NCBI RefSeq assembly: GCF_034006335.1
Contig: NZ_JAWDIQ010000001.1
From: Paracerasibacillus soli
GTDB taxonomy: Bacteria; Bacillota; Bacilli; Bacillales; Amphibacillaceae
Reading direction: 5' to 3' (one strand)
Length of the DNA stretch: 64,000 bases
Numbering within the stretch: the stretch's first letter is position 1; the number at the start of each line of letters is the position of its first letter. Positions 1-10,094 of this stretch are shown here, one piece after another. The translations under genes were made by a program, and so were the position numbers. The notes under the pieces are model-generated. The model was not told where the DNA came from and did no database searches. It saw nothing but the letters and a program-made list of their open reading frames with translations.

Positions 1-2869
1 ATTACATATGATGTTGTTTGGAATGTTATTTTATTTTTCCTTATTATTGGTGTAGTTGGGCTATTTTTCGGTGTTGGAATTGGTGCAGGATATTTTGCTT
101 CACTTGTAAAGGATGAACCTATCCGTAGTGCCCAAGAAATGGAAAAGTCTATCTACAATTATGAAGAAACTTCTAAATTGTATTTTGCGAACAATGTTTA
201 CTTTGCTGACGTCCAAGCAGACTTACACCGCGAAGAAACTTCTTTGGATAACGTATCCGAACATCTAATTAATGCCGTTATTGCGACAGAAGATCAACAG
301 TTTAGAGAACATAATGGCGTTGTTCCTAAAGCCATCGTTCGGGCTATTGCCCAGGAGGCATTGAACTCAGACACAAAATCAGGTGGAAGTACATTAACCC
401 AACAGTTAATCAAAAACCAGATTTTAACGAATGAAGTGTCCTTCGATCGAAAAGCAAAAGAAATTCTTCTCGCACTGAGACTGGAAAAGTTTTTTAGTAA
501 AGATCAAATCATTGAAGCTTATTTGAATGTTATTCCGTATGGACGTGATGCCTCAGGGCGGAACATTGCTGGTATACAAACTGCAGCAAAAGGCGTATTT
601 GGTATTAGTGCCAAAAAGCTAAATATACCCCAAGCTGCATATTTAGCAGGTATGCCACAAAATCCTTATAGTTTCACACCATTTAAAGTTGGTGGCGGTG
701 TGAAAAGCGAAGAGGGGATCTCACCTGGAATAAATCGAATGAAAACTGTATTAAAGCGAATGCATGATGAAAAATACATTACTACCGCTGAATACAAAGA
801 AGCCTTAGATTATGATATTACCGCTGATTTTGCTAAGAAAAAAACATCACCAACCGATAAATATGGTTATTTAAATGACGAACTAAAAGAAAGAGCCATT
901 AAAATTCTAACTAAAATATTAGCTGAAAAAGATGGCTACTCAGAAGAAGACTTAAACGAAGATCATGCACTTTATGAAAAATATCGGATTCTTGGTGAAC
1001 GTGATTTAAAAATGAAAGGTTATCATATCTATTCAACAATAGATAAGGAAATTTATGATGCATTTCAAGAAGTGGCAAAAAATTATCAACATTATGGACC
1101 TGACCGAACCATACAAGTCGAAGATAAATCAGGAAAAAAAGTGAACAAAGTAGCCGTGTTCAAACGGGTGGCATGTTAATCGAAAATAGTACGGGTAAAA
1201 TTATTAGTTTTGTTGGTGGTCGTGACTATGATGAGTATAATTTTAACTTCGCCACACAAGCACACCGCCAAACAGGTAGTACGATTAAATCGATTTTGGA
1301 TTATGCTCCGGCTATCGATATGGGAATATTACACCCAGGAACACCAGTAGCAGATATCGATTTACCTGTTACAGTTCCAGGACAAAAGCCGCACACACCA
1401 AGAAACTATAACAAGAGCAGATATTATGGCTTAGTTTCGGCTAGAGAAGCACTTGCAAAATCATATAACGTATCAGCTTATCGAACATACAGTCAAATCA
1501 TAAATGAAAATCCTGTGCATCAATATTTAGATAAGATGAATTTCAATAATCTGGTTGAAGGAGATTACTTTAACTTGTCTATGGCACTTGGAGCTTTAAA
1601 GAATGGAGCAACTGTATTAGAAAACACAAATGCATTTGCAACATTAGCTAACCAGGGAAAATATGCTGAAGGCTATATGATTGAAAAAATAACAACAAAA
1701 GATGGGGAAGTTATTTATGAGCATAAGCCTGAACCAGTGGAAGTATATTCACCACAGGCAGCTTATTTAACTGTAGATATGATGCGTGATGTGTTAAGTT
1801 ATGGTACAGCTACGTTTTTATGTCCACAACTTAAAAACAAAGAGGTGGACTGGGCTGGTAAAACAGGAACAACAAACGATTATTGGGATGCATGGTTCAT
1901 CGCCTCTAATCCAAACGTTACGATGGGAACATGGATTGGATATAATGAGAACTTGAACTTAGACTATTGTCCAGGTTGTTCGTATAGCTACAGTCAACGT
2001 AACCAAAAATTATGGACTGAATTAATTAATGCAGCTACAGAAATTAATCCGGATCTATTGGCACCAAAAAATAAATTTAAACAACCTGAAGGAATCGTTT
2101 CAAAAACAATTTGTGCAATTTCTGAGACTTACCTTCAGAACTTTGTAAAAAAGCCGGTTTACTAAGAACAGATCTATTTTATGCGAAATATGTACCAACA
2201 AAAGTGGATGATAGCTTGATTAGTGGTTCATTTGTCGCTGTTGATGGAAAGTCAGTCCCTGCCGGTGCAAATACGCCAAAAGAATTTGTTAAAGGTGATG
2301 GGTATACATTTAATCCAGAATTTCTAAAACGTAAAGGCTATGATAAACTAAAAGATTTAACGCAACTATTCCCTTCTACAAATAGGGACCGTTGGGAAAA
2401 AATCGGTGTGCCTAGAGGTTCTGTTGGAAGTGCGCTAACCGACGATGGTAGTAATCCATCAACCCCAACCGCTTTAAAGGCAAGTGGAAATACCCTTTCT
2501 TGGAACAAGGCATCTGGTCATGTTGTTGGCTATCGTATTTATCATGCAAAAAGCACTGACGGTTCGTTACGATTAGTAGGAAGTACAACAAGTACGAACA
2601 TGACTTTATCCAACCTATCTGGAGTATTTTATGTAAAAGCCGTCAACTATTTCGGTAGGGAATCGAGCATAAGTAAGCCATTTAAAAACGGAAAAGTAAC
2701 ACCACCTGTTGATAAAGATAAGTCTGATGAAAAAAATGAAAATAACGATCAAAACACAAAGCATAATAACGGAAATGATAATCAAAACAATGACGAAGAT
2801 GATAGCGATCAAGATCAAGATCAAAATCATGACCAAGATGATGATTCCATTACCGATGATGGTGATTAA
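1..2869 (+). CDS. Class A penicillin-binding protein, 5' truncated by window edge
   Basis: This is a bifunctional peptidoglycan synthase combining a GT51 glycosyltransferase and a transpeptidase, acting outside the membrane. The reading frame is open from base 1 with a hydrophobic membrane anchor (about 1-110), so the start lies upstream of the window. The GT motif EDQQFREHNG is at 289-318 and GGSTLTQQL at 379-408. Transpeptidase motifs are STIK (1278-1289), SYN (1461-1469) and KTGT (about 1860). A fibronectin type III-like domain lies near 2470-2680 and the tail is very rich in D, N and Q. The frame changes near 1157 and near 2140, and the protein sense continues across both, so sequencing error is likely. 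Length and motifs fit the PBP1A/2d group. Which B. subtilis paralogue it corresponds to is not clear. Confidence 0.9.
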
Positions 2870-2881
2870 TATCTAGGTCAT

Positions 2882-2938
2882 AAGGGTCTGACACCCTCGT
2901 TTAACTACGATAATGAGTAGTTGAGGGGTCTGACCCTT
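2882..2938. repeat. GGGTCTGACCC palindromic repeat, copy A
   Basis: Arms beginning AAGGGTCTGAC and ending GTCTGACCCTT pair through an extended stem that includes AACTAC/GTAGTT, followed by a T-rich tract. It sits directly after the PBP stop codon and could terminate its transcription. It is related to the copies at 5685, 28005 and 52885. Confidence 0.75.
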
Positions 2939-3060
2939 TTATTTAGCCGTTAAAGTAAAGTATTCTACAATTATTCACAAACTTACTACTATACGAGTGG
3001 TAATATCCTGTATAATGAATAATAAGAAAAGATTAATGAATAGGTGGTGAAGAAAGTAAC

Positions 3061-3717
3061 GTGGATCATATTAAATCGTATTATAAAAAAACAATCGATA
3101 CGCAAATTGGTCAAATTACAATTGAAGGCCCAATTACAAAACAACAATTACATTCATATATGATGCATGATGGTTTGACGGCTTTTCGTCCACCTAATAA
3201 ACAATACGAAGCCCTTTTGAAAATCGCAGACTTTCCGGAAGGACGAATTATTATCGCAAGAACAGATGACACGATAATTGGCTATGTTACTTATTTGTAT
3301 CCAGATGCTAGCGAAAGATGGTCGGAAATAAAAATAGATGAATTAATTGTGCTAGGTGCAGTTGAAGTTGCCCCTGATTATCGTGGTTTTAAAGTTGCCT
3401 CTACTTTATTAGAAGTTTCCATGATGGATGAGTATATGGAGAACTATATTATTATCTCCACAGAATACTATTGGCATTGGGATTTACGTAAAACGAATTT
3501 AACAATTTGGCAATACCGTAACGTAATGGAAAAAATGATGGCAGCTGGAGGGCTAACCCCAACACCTACTGATGACCCTGAAATTATCTCACATCCAGCT
3601 AATTGCTTAATGGTTCGCATTGGGAATCTTGTATCAAAAGAAACAATTGCTCAATTTGATAAACTTAAGTTTTTACAACGATATAAATACCGGAAAATGA
3701 GAGGTGAAGATTCATGA
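3061..3717 (+). CDS. acuA: Acetoin utilisation protein AcuA, GNAT acetyltransferase
   Basis: This 218-residue GNAT-fold N-acetyltransferase is the AcuA type. In B. subtilis AcuA acetylates and inactivates acetyl-CoA synthetase AcsA. The GTG start is chosen because AGGTGG lies 11 bases upstream and the N-terminus and length (about 210) match the family. The central segment around VEVAPDYRGFKVASTLL is the acetyl-CoA binding region. A TATAAT-like hexamer lies near 3012. The stop overlaps the acuB start by four bases (ATGA), so acuA-acuB-acuC form one operon. acsA, usually divergent from acuA, is not next to it here; the PBP gene is. The frame is intact. Confidence 0.93.
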   Translation: MDHIKSYYKKTIDTQIGQITIEGPITKQQLHSYMMHDGLTAFRPPNKQYEALLKIADFPEGRIIIARTDDTIIGYVTYLYPDASERWSEIKIDELIVLGAVEVAPDYRGFKVASTLLEVSMMDEYMENYIIISTEYYWHWDLRKTNLTIWQYRNVMEKMMAAGGLTPTPTDDPEIISHPANCLMVRIGNLVSKETIAQFDKLKFLQRYKYRKMRGEDS

Positions 3718-4361
3718 TCGTAGAAAACATGATGAAAACGGACGTCATTACATTACAACCTTCTGCAACGATTGCCGAAGCACTTCATCTTTTACAAAAA
3801 CATCGCATTCGCCACATTCCGATTGTTGATGATCAAGGTCAAGTTGTTGGCATCGTCTCAGATCGGGACGTTCGCGACGCGAGCCCGTCCATTTTTGATA
3901 AAGATACAAATCAAGTACAATTAAATCATAAAATTGAATCCATTATGAGTCACCCCGTCATTACGGTTCATCCACTTGATTTTGTAGAAGAAATTGCCAA
4001 GATTTTTTATGATGAAGCCTTTGCATGTGTACCTGTCGTTAAAAATAATAAACTTGTTGGCATTATAACAGAAAAAGATTTGTTATATACACTGATACAA
4101 TTAACTGGAACACACGTTCAAAGTTCACATATAGAGGTGAAAGTTCCAGACCGTCCTGGTATTTTACCTGAAGTAGCTGCCTATTTTGGAAAGCGGAAAA
4201 TAAATATTGTTTCTGTCCTTATTTATCCTTACGACGATGACCAACATTATAAAACCTTAGTATTTCGTGTGCAAACGATGAACCCGTTACCAGTGATAGC
4301 AGATTTAATAAATGCTGGATTTGAATTAATTTGGCCGCAGGAAAATCAGGGGATACTATGA
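3714..4361 (+). CDS. acuB: Acetoin utilisation protein AcuB, CBS-CBS-ACT
   Basis: A 215-residue protein with two CBS domains (about residues 5-60 and 77-132) followed by an ACT domain (about 140-210, starting at the segment VKVPDRPGILPEVAAYF). This matches the length and order of B. subtilis AcuB. CBS pairs usually bind adenine nucleotides and ACT domains bind small ligands; the exact role of AcuB is unknown, but it is co-transcribed with the AcsA modification enzymes. The start overlaps the acuA stop and its own stop overlaps the acuC start, which implies translational coupling. The frame is intact. Confidence 0.93.
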   Translation: MIVENMMKTDVITLQPSATIAEALHLLQKHRIRHIPIVDDQGQVVGIVSDRDVRDASPSIFDKDTNQVQLNHKIESIMSHPVITVHPLDFVEEIAKIFYDEAFACVPVVKNNKLVGIITEKDLLYTLIQLTGTHVQSSHIEVKVPDRPGILPEVAAYFGKRKINIVSVLIYPYDDDQHYKTLVFRVQTMNPLPVIADLINAGFELIWPQENQGIL

Positions 4362-5518
4362 TGGATTGCCAGTCAGCTTTCATCTACTCAGAAGATTTAT
4401 TACAGTATCAATTCCATGCAGAACATCCTTTCGATCAAATTCGTGTATTATTAACAAAAGAACTATTAGAATCTATGAATCTATTAAACCAAACAGACAT
4501 TGTGAAGCCCAGAACTGCTAGTGAATCGGATCTGCTTTTATTCCATGATAAAGAATATATTGAAGCAGTTAAAAAGGCGAGTTCGGGAAAACTGACTGAA
4601 TTTGATAGTATTGAATTTGGTCTAGGGACAGAAGACACGCCAATATTTCCGAATATGCATGATGCAGCTTCTTTACTTGTTGGCGGAACATTAACTGCAA
4701 TTGACACCGTATTAGAAGGAAAGTCAAATCATGTTTTACATTTAGGTGGCGGATTACACCATGGATTCAAGCGTAAAGCAGCTGGTTTCTGTATTTACAA
4801 CGATGCTGCTGTTGCTATCAAATATATTCGTAAGCATTATAATTTGCGGGTACTTTATGTAGATACAGATGCACATCATGGAGATGGCGTACAATGGGCG
4901 TTTTATGATGATCCTAACGTTTGTACATTTTCTATTCATGAGACAGGAAGATATTTATTTCCTGGTACTGGGAATTCAAATGAAAGAGGGATAAAAGATG
5001 GACATGGGTATAGCTTTAATATTCCACTAGATGCTTTTACCCAAGATGAATCATATTTGACAGTTTATGAAACCGCATTCAATGAAATAGCCAATTTTTT
5101 TCAACCTGATATTATTGTCACACAAAACGGAGCCGATTCCCATTTTTATGACCCATTAACTCATTTAAGTGCAAGTATGAAAATTTATGAAGAAATACCG
5201 CGACTAGCACATAAACTGGCACATACATATTGTGATGGGAAATGGATCGCATTAGGTGGTGGTGGTTATGATATATGGAGAGTTGTCCCAAGAGCTTGGG
5301 CACAAGTCTGGTCTGTTATGAAAACAAATCAACCGCAAATAGGTTCTTTATCTAAAAAGTGGCTAAAAAAGTGGCAAAAAGAAACCAATGTCACCTTACC
5401 ATCCACCTGGCACGACCATGAGGAACAATTTCCAGTTATTCCAAGAAAGTTAGATATAAATGAAAAAAATGATAGAACACTGCAACATACATTGAAATAC
5501 ATTCAAAATAAATCATAA
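4358..5518 (+). CDS. acuC: Acetoin utilisation protein AcuC, class I-type deacetylase
   Basis: A histone-deacetylase-fold protein of 386-387 residues. In B. subtilis AcuC removes the acetyl group added to AcsA by AcuA. Zinc and catalytic motifs are visible: the HLGGGLHHG segment, DTDAHHGDGVQ and QNGADSHFYDPL. The ATG at 4358 (or the adjacent ATG at 4361) is preferred over the in-frame TTG at 4331, because AGGGG precedes it by about six bases and the family begins close to the FIYS motif. The acuB stop overlaps this start. It is followed by two repeat elements and the convergent gene motS. Confidence 0.93.
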   Translation: MMDCQSAFIYSEDLLQYQFHAEHPFDQIRVLLTKELLESMNLLNQTDIVKPRTASESDLLLFHDKEYIEAVKKASSGKLTEFDSIEFGLGTEDTPIFPNMHDAASLLVGGTLTAIDTVLEGKSNHVLHLGGGLHHGFKRKAAGFCIYNDAAVAIKYIRKHYNLRVLYVDTDAHHGDGVQWAFYDDPNVCTFSIHETGRYLFPGTGNSNERGIKDGHGYSFNIPLDAFTQDESYLTVYETAFNEIANFFQPDIIVTQNGADSHFYDPLTHLSASMKIYEEIPRLAHKLAHTYCDGKWIALGGGGYDIWRVVPRAWAQVWSVMKTNQPQIGSLSKKWLKKWQKETNVTLPSTWHDHEEQFPVIPRKLDINEKNDRTLQHTLKYIQNKS

Positions 5519-5520
5519 AA

Positions 5521-5675
5521 TATAACTTCACTCGGTAAGGGATTTTATACTTTACTACGAATAATTGTCAAGTGGGATGAATCTAGATTTGCTGGTGGGG
5601 GTCTCTTATCATTCTTTTAAACCCACTCAAGTACTTAAGGTGAAGGTCTTATAGCCAGTTAAAACTGGCAATAGT
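5521..5675. repeat. Dispersed intergenic repeat, CTTAYAGCCAG family
   Basis: This stretch begins AACTTCACTCGGTAAG and ends CTTATAGCCAGTTA. It shares order and partial identity with the intergenic copies at 27536-27656 and 59812-59965. No coding potential is seen. It separates acuC from the palindromic repeat at 5685. Confidence 0.45.
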
Positions 5676-5684
5676 TTAGAAAAA

Positions 5685-5798
5685 ATAGAGGTTGCGACTT
5701 AAGGGTCTGACCCTCCTCATTGAACTACTATATTAAAGATTTAATATAAAATGTAGTAGTGGAGGGGTCTGATCTTTTTGTTTTATCACAGCCTCTAT
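5685..5798. repeat. GGGTCTGACCC palindromic repeat, copy B
   Basis: A nested palindrome. The outer arms are ATAGAGG and CCTCTAT, the inner arms AAGGGTCTGACC and GGGGTCTGATCTT, and at the centre is a perfect palindrome, TATATTAAA-GA-TTTAATATA. It lies between the convergent genes acuC and motS, abutting the motS stop codon, and could act as a bidirectional terminator. Confidence 0.75.
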
Positions 5799-6596
5799 CT
5801 ATTCTTCTATGTTAGATGAAGATGAGTCTTCCATAATGACAATTTCCACTCTTCTATTCTTACTCCATCCCGCGGGCGTATTTTTATTTGAAACTGGCCT
5901 GGTGTCTGCATATCCTGCAACCGAAAAACGTGTTTCCTTAAAGTGATGTTGTTCCATAAAATATCGGACAACACTACTTGCCCTTGCCCAATAGTCCCAA
6001 TTGGATGGATAACGGTAATTAGAAATTGGTCGGTTATCTGTGTGTCCTTCAACTTTTACATGATTCGGTATATTTTCTAATAATGACCCGACTTTATTTA
6101 AAAAAGGTTTACCAGATTTTAATATATCCGCTTCACCCGTATCAAATAAGACACTTTCTTGTAAGACAAGTACTACACCACGATCTGTCCGATTCGCAGT
6201 AATAACACTATTTAATCCATTATCATCTAAATACTTATCTACATCTTCAACAAGTTTATTTAATGCATCTTCTTTCGCTTGGAATTCTTCAGTATGTTCA
6301 TTTTTATTCTTTCGATCTGGCATCTGTGGTTTTTCAAATTCATTGGCATTCTTCCCATTTTCTTCAACACTTGCACTATTTGTAGGGTTTTCCATTGGAA
6401 CTGGCGAAGGATAAAAGTCAAAAATCATCCGATTGCGAAATGAATCTGATACTGCTTGAAATTTTACTGAATCAATTTGTGACATGGAAAATAATAATAT
6501 AAAAAACACCAAAACAAGTGTAACCATATCAGAATACGTGACCATCCACTTAGGTGCTCCTGCATTTTTACTTCTTTTTACTTCTCTACGCTTCAT
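5799..6596 (-). CDS. motS: Flagellar stator protein MotS (MotB family)
   Basis: A 265-residue MotB-family stator subunit. Residues 17-39 form the single membrane helix, with the ion-binding Asp23 in the TYSDMVTL context. A variable linker and a C-terminal OmpA-like peptidoglycan-binding domain follow (VEGHTDNRPI, then NRRVEIVI). The helix sequence FFILLFSMSQID is of the MotS (YtxE) type, not MotB, suggesting sodium coupling as in B. subtilis MotPS. The start overlaps the motP end by 11 bases. As in B. subtilis, motPS follows ccpA. The frame is intact. Confidence 0.92.
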   Translation of the reverse strand: MKRREVKRSKNAGAPKWMVTYSDMVTLVLVFFILLFSMSQIDSVKFQAVSDSFRNRMIFDFYPSPVPMENPTNSASVEENGKNANEFEKPQMPDRKNKNEHTEEFQAKEDALNKLVEDVDKYLDDNGLNSVITANRTDRGVVLVLQESVLFDTGEADILKSGKPFLNKVGSLLENIPNHVKVEGHTDNRPISNYRYPSNWDYWARASSVVRYFMEQHHFKETRFSVAGYADTRPVSNKNTPAGWSKNRRVEIVIMEDSSSSNIEE

Positions 6597-7404
6597 GGAT
6601 GCTCTCTCCCGTATATACTGTATCCTCCACTTTCACGTCTTTTTTATTATCTGTAGTAAGAAAAGCACTCAGTTTTTCTTCTAAAATCCGTGGATTTTGT
6701 CCTGACTGTACACCGATGACACCTTCGATAATAATTTGTTTTAGAAATACTTCTTCTTCCGTTTTATTTTCTAACTTACTAGCCATTGGGATAAATACTA
6801 AATTCGCAAGTACAGTTCCATAAAGGGTTGTTAATAACGCAACCGCCATACTTGGTCCTAATGATGATGGATCATCTAAAGTAGTAAGCATTAAGACCAG
6901 TCCAACTAAAGTCCCAATCATTCCCCATGCAGGTGCGTATTCCCCACATTTTTCTAGGATTAATCGACCTTTATAGTGACGTTCTTCTAACGCGGTAATT
7001 TCTGCATGCATAATTTCATTGATTACTTCAGGTTCAATCCCATCAACAGCAAGTAGTACACCTTTTTTTATAAAAGGATCTTCTACTTCCTCAAGCTCAC
7101 TTCTAACGCTAATAAGCCCTCGCGACGTGCTCGCTCAGATAGTTTGATAAACAAACGAATTAAATCCGGTAATTGTTGATTATTTTTATGAAAAGCTTCT
7201 TTTAACACCTTATTCGTTAACTTTATATGTTCCATTTTGAAATTAATGAGTAAGGAGGCAATCATCCCTCCGATTACAATCAAGATAGATGAAATATCAA
7301 TAAACGAACTTACTTTTTTCTCCCCCACTTGAGAGAATGGCTAGCATAATCATAATAAAACCGAGCGTAATACCGATAGGAGTTAATAAATCCCGTTTTC
7401 GCAT
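6586..7404 (-). CDS. motP: Flagellar stator protein MotP (MotA family), frame broken twice
   Basis: The MotA-family partner of MotS in the sodium-type stator, with four predicted membrane helices. The ATG at 7404 follows GGAGAG and opens with MRKRDLLTPIGITLGFIM, the first helix. The frame changes near 7320 (a five-G run, likely one extra base) and near 7090 (a missing base in GTGGAGC). Across both breaks the protein reads on through the cytoplasmic loop and the last two helices, with proline- and glycine-rich turns typical of the family. Corrected length is about 272 residues, the size of B. subtilis MotP. Sequence error is the likely cause because motS is intact and the operon layout is conserved. 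Confidence 0.9.
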
Positions 7405-7542
7405 TATTTCTCTCTCCAAACCTAATTGAATCATACACGTAGCAACCATATATAAAGTATGAAGTCATACAAAGAAATGCAACGTGTATTTTTCAATTTG
7501 ATGACTGCGTTTATTTCTATATCCTTATTATCGGCTCGTTTA

Positions 7543-8536
7543 TTATTTTGTTGAGTCTCTTCTACAATTCGATGTGGTAAAATTACTTTTGTTTCTTCTA
7601 TCTCTTCTTTATTCATCAATTTTGTAAGTAACCGCATTCCAACAGCACCAATATCATACATCGGTTGTACAACAGTAGTAAGCATCGGACGAACCATTGT
7701 TGCAAGTCGTGTATTGTCAAAACCAACTACTTGTATATCATCAGGTACATTGTACCCCATATCTTGCGCACCATGAATAACACCTAAAGCCATCTCGTCA
7801 GAAGTAGCAAAAATAGCAGCCGGTTTATTCGAAAGACGCATTAACTTTTCAACTGCTTTGATTCCAGAATGATACGTGTAATCGCCATTTACAATCAGCT
7901 CTTCATCTACTTCTAAACCGGCTTCAGACAACGCCCGAACATAACCTTGATATTTCATTTCATTGACAGTATTTTGTTCCTCTCCAGAAACAAAACCAAT
8001 CTCTTTCACTCCATTTTCAAGTAAATGTTTTGTTGCTTCATAACCTGCTAATTCGTAATCAATATTAACTGATGGTATTTTATTCGTACTGTCATAAGTG
8101 GCCGCTAAAACAACCGGCACTGACGAAGTAGCAAATTGTTTCGCATGTTCTTCCGTAATATTTCCGCCCATAAATAAAATACCATCTACTTGTTTTTCAA
8201 GCATTGTATTAATGAGTTGCAATTCCTTTTCCTTGTTTTCATCAGAATTACTTAAAATAATGTTATATTTATACATTGTCGCAATATCTTCTATTCCCCT
8301 TGCTAATTCGGCAAAGAAAATACTAGAAATATCCGGTATAATTGCCCCAACTGTCGTTGTCTTCTTACTAGCTAAACCTCTTGCGACCGCATTTGGACGA
8401 TAACCTAACCGTTCAATTGTTGCCAACACCTTTTTCTTGTCGATGGTTTTACGTTTGGATTACCGTTTACTACCCGGGAAACCGTTGCCATGGACACATT
8501 CGCTTCTCTTGCTACGTCATAAATCGTAATTGTCAT
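7543..8536 (-). CDS. ccpA: Catabolite control protein A (LacI family), frame broken twice
   Basis: The global carbon catabolite regulator, which binds cre sites together with phospho-HPr. The ATG at 8536 begins the helix-turn-helix (ITIYDVAREANVSMATVSR). The frame changes near 8431 in an A run, and the hinge and core then continue (GYRPNAVARGLASKKTTTVG). A second break near 7558 matters for the end: the raw frame runs on to 7431, but adding one A gives RIVERDSTK and a stop at 7543-7545, the usual CcpA C-terminus. The corrected length is 331 residues, close to B. subtilis CcpA. It lies between aroA and motPS, as in B. subtilis. It likely regulates acuABC and pckA in this window, but no convincing cre site was found. 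Confidence 0.93.
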
Positions 8537-8606
8537 GTTTCTTTCCTCCATATCATTCATTTCATCTATCTAACAGCATGTATATATCGTCTTGTCTATT
8601 GACTTT

Positions 8607-8635
8607 ATCATACTCCACTAGCATTTAAAATACAA
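8607..8635 (-). promoter_or_regulatory. Candidate ccpA promoter
   Basis: On the minus strand TTGTAT (8630-8635) and TATGAT (8607-8612) are separated by exactly 17 bases, a good SigA match, about 70 bases upstream of the ccpA start. The -35 box lies inside one arm of the inverted repeat at 8626-8683. Confidence 0.6.
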
Positions 8636-8683
8636 AAAGTAAATTTGAAAAAGTTTATCAAGCTTATTGCTTTTTGTATTTTA
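8626..8683. repeat. Perfect 14-bp inverted repeat upstream of ccpA
   Basis: TAAAATACAAAAAG (8626-8639) is matched perfectly in inverse by CTTTTTGTATTTTA (8670-8683), with 30 bases between. One arm covers the candidate ccpA -35 box. It could be an operator, a hairpin or a chance AT-rich palindrome. Confidence 0.5.
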
Positions 8684-8753
8684 AAACCAGCCTGTAGATT
8701 ATTTTTATACACCATTATACAACTTTTTATATCATCTTGTAATGTATTTTGAA

Positions 8754-8786
8754 ACAAGCCGATTTATCGACGATAAACCGGCTTGT
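8754..8786 (-). terminator. Terminator after aroA
   Basis: The hairpin ACAAGCCGGTTTATCG/CGATAAATCGGCTTGT (minus strand) begins four bases beyond the aroA stop, is nearly perfect and is followed by a modest T-rich stretch. It separates aroA from ccpA. Confidence 0.75.
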
Positions 8787-8790
8787 GCAT

Positions 8791-9867
8791 CTATCTCATT
8801 TGCCTTTGCAACATTTGTAACTCATCCATAAAGGTATCAAACATTCGTAAATCCATTTGTTGTTGAGAGTCAGATAATGCTACAGCTGGATCGGGATGAA
8901 CTTCTGCCATGATACCATCGGCACCAATTGCTATCGCCGCTTTTGCTGTTGGAATTAATAAATCTCTTCTACCAGTGGAGTGTGTCACATCCACAATAAC
9001 CGGAAGATGTGTTTCTTGTTTTAAAATCGGCACCGCTGAAATATCTAATGTATTACGGGTAGCCGTTTCATAAGTTCTAATACCGCGTTCACATAAAATA
9101 ATATTTCCATTCCCTCGTGAATTGATGTATTCCGCAGCATTAATGAATTCTGATATTGTTGCAGAAAGTCCCCTTTTAAGCAGAATTGGTTTATTGATTT
9201 CTCCAGCAGCTTTTAGCAGTTCAAAGTTTTGCATATTTCTTGAACCTATCTGAATAACATCGAGATATTCCATTGCTTTTTCTACATCAGCAGGATTCAC
9301 GATTTCACTAATAACAGCTAGATCATATTCATCTGCAATAGTTTTTAATATTTGTAGTCCCTCAAATCCTAATCCTTGAAAGTCATAAGGGGAAGTACGT
9401 GGCTTAAATGCCCCACCTCTTAAAAATGTTAACCCTTTATCCTTAACAGCTCTTGCAACTTCAGCTACTTGTTCATAACTTTCTACAGCACATGGCCCAA
9501 CAAAATAATGTAACTCTCCATCGCCAATTTGCTTATCTTTTATGGTAATTACCGTATTTTCAGGTTTCACTTTTCTTGAAACAAGCAAAGCATCTTGGTG
9601 ATCAATTTCTTGTAATTCCAGTCCTGCCTTAAAAATCTCTTTAAAGATATGCGTTATCGTTGTATTTTTAAACGGTCCGTTATTATGTTTGATTAATTCA
9701 TTTAACATTTCTCGTTCACGTACAGGGTCAAATCGATCCACACCTTGTTTTCCCTTTCGTTCACCTATTTGTTGTACAAGTCGCGCACGTTTATTAATCA
9801 TTTCTAACAATGTTAAATTTACCTCATTCATTTCTTGCCTTAAACTATCTATTGAAAGGTTGTCCAT
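8791..9867 (-). CDS. aroA: Chorismate mutase / DAHP synthase, bifunctional
   Basis: First enzyme of the shikimate pathway, condensing phosphoenolpyruvate and erythrose-4-phosphate. The N-terminal 90 residues are an AroQ-type chorismate mutase domain (LRQEMNEVNLTLLEMINKRA), which in B. subtilis gives feedback sensitivity to chorismate and prephenate. The DAHP synthase barrel follows with VGPCAVES, RGGAFKPRTSPYDFQGLG, GSRNMQN and VDVTHSTG. At 358 residues it equals the B. subtilis protein (also called aroG or aroA(G)). The frame is intact. It is transcribed away from the FtsA-like gene at 10095, with a 227-base divergent region between them. Confidence 0.95.
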   Translation of the reverse strand: MDNLSIDSLRQEMNEVNLTLLEMINKRARLVQQIGERKGKQGVDRFDPVREREMLNELIKHNNGPFKNTTITHIFKEIFKAGLELQEIDHQDALLVSRKVKPENTVITIKDKQIGDGELHYFVGPCAVESYEQVAEVARAVKDKGLTFLRGGAFKPRTSPYDFQGLGFEGLQILKTIADEYDLAVISEIVNPADVEKAMEYLDVIQIGSRNMQNFELLKAAGEINKPILLKRGLSATISEFINAAEYINSRGNGNIILCERGIRTYETATRNTLDISAVPILKQETHLPVIVDVTHSTGRRDLLIPTAKAAIAIGADGIMAEVHPDPAVALSDSQQQMDLRMFDTFMDELQMLQRQMR

Positions 9868-10094
9868 TCATATTCTCTCCCTAAATAAATATACATTTCC
9901 ATTAGGTTAGAAGGGCATTCGCATGGTTTTATATTGAAAGTTCCCTAACCGATGTATATGACAAAAGTATTAACATTTATCTTTTACCAAGTAGTGACAA
10001 TTATAGCTAATAATTTTTCCTTTGTCACTTATATGATTATAATATAAGTGGACCTATAACATCAGTTTAGCTAATAATAGGAGAGGTTTACATC

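Noticed and set aside
2615..2836. Hydrophobic antisense frame under the PBP tail
   Set aside because: It is the complement of GAT/AAT repeats encoding the Asp/Asn tail and has no ribosome-binding site.
7431..7542. Extended C-terminus of CcpA
   Set aside because: The extra 38 residues are unlike CcpA; restoring one A near 7558 gives the standard ending RIVERDSTK and a stop at 7543.
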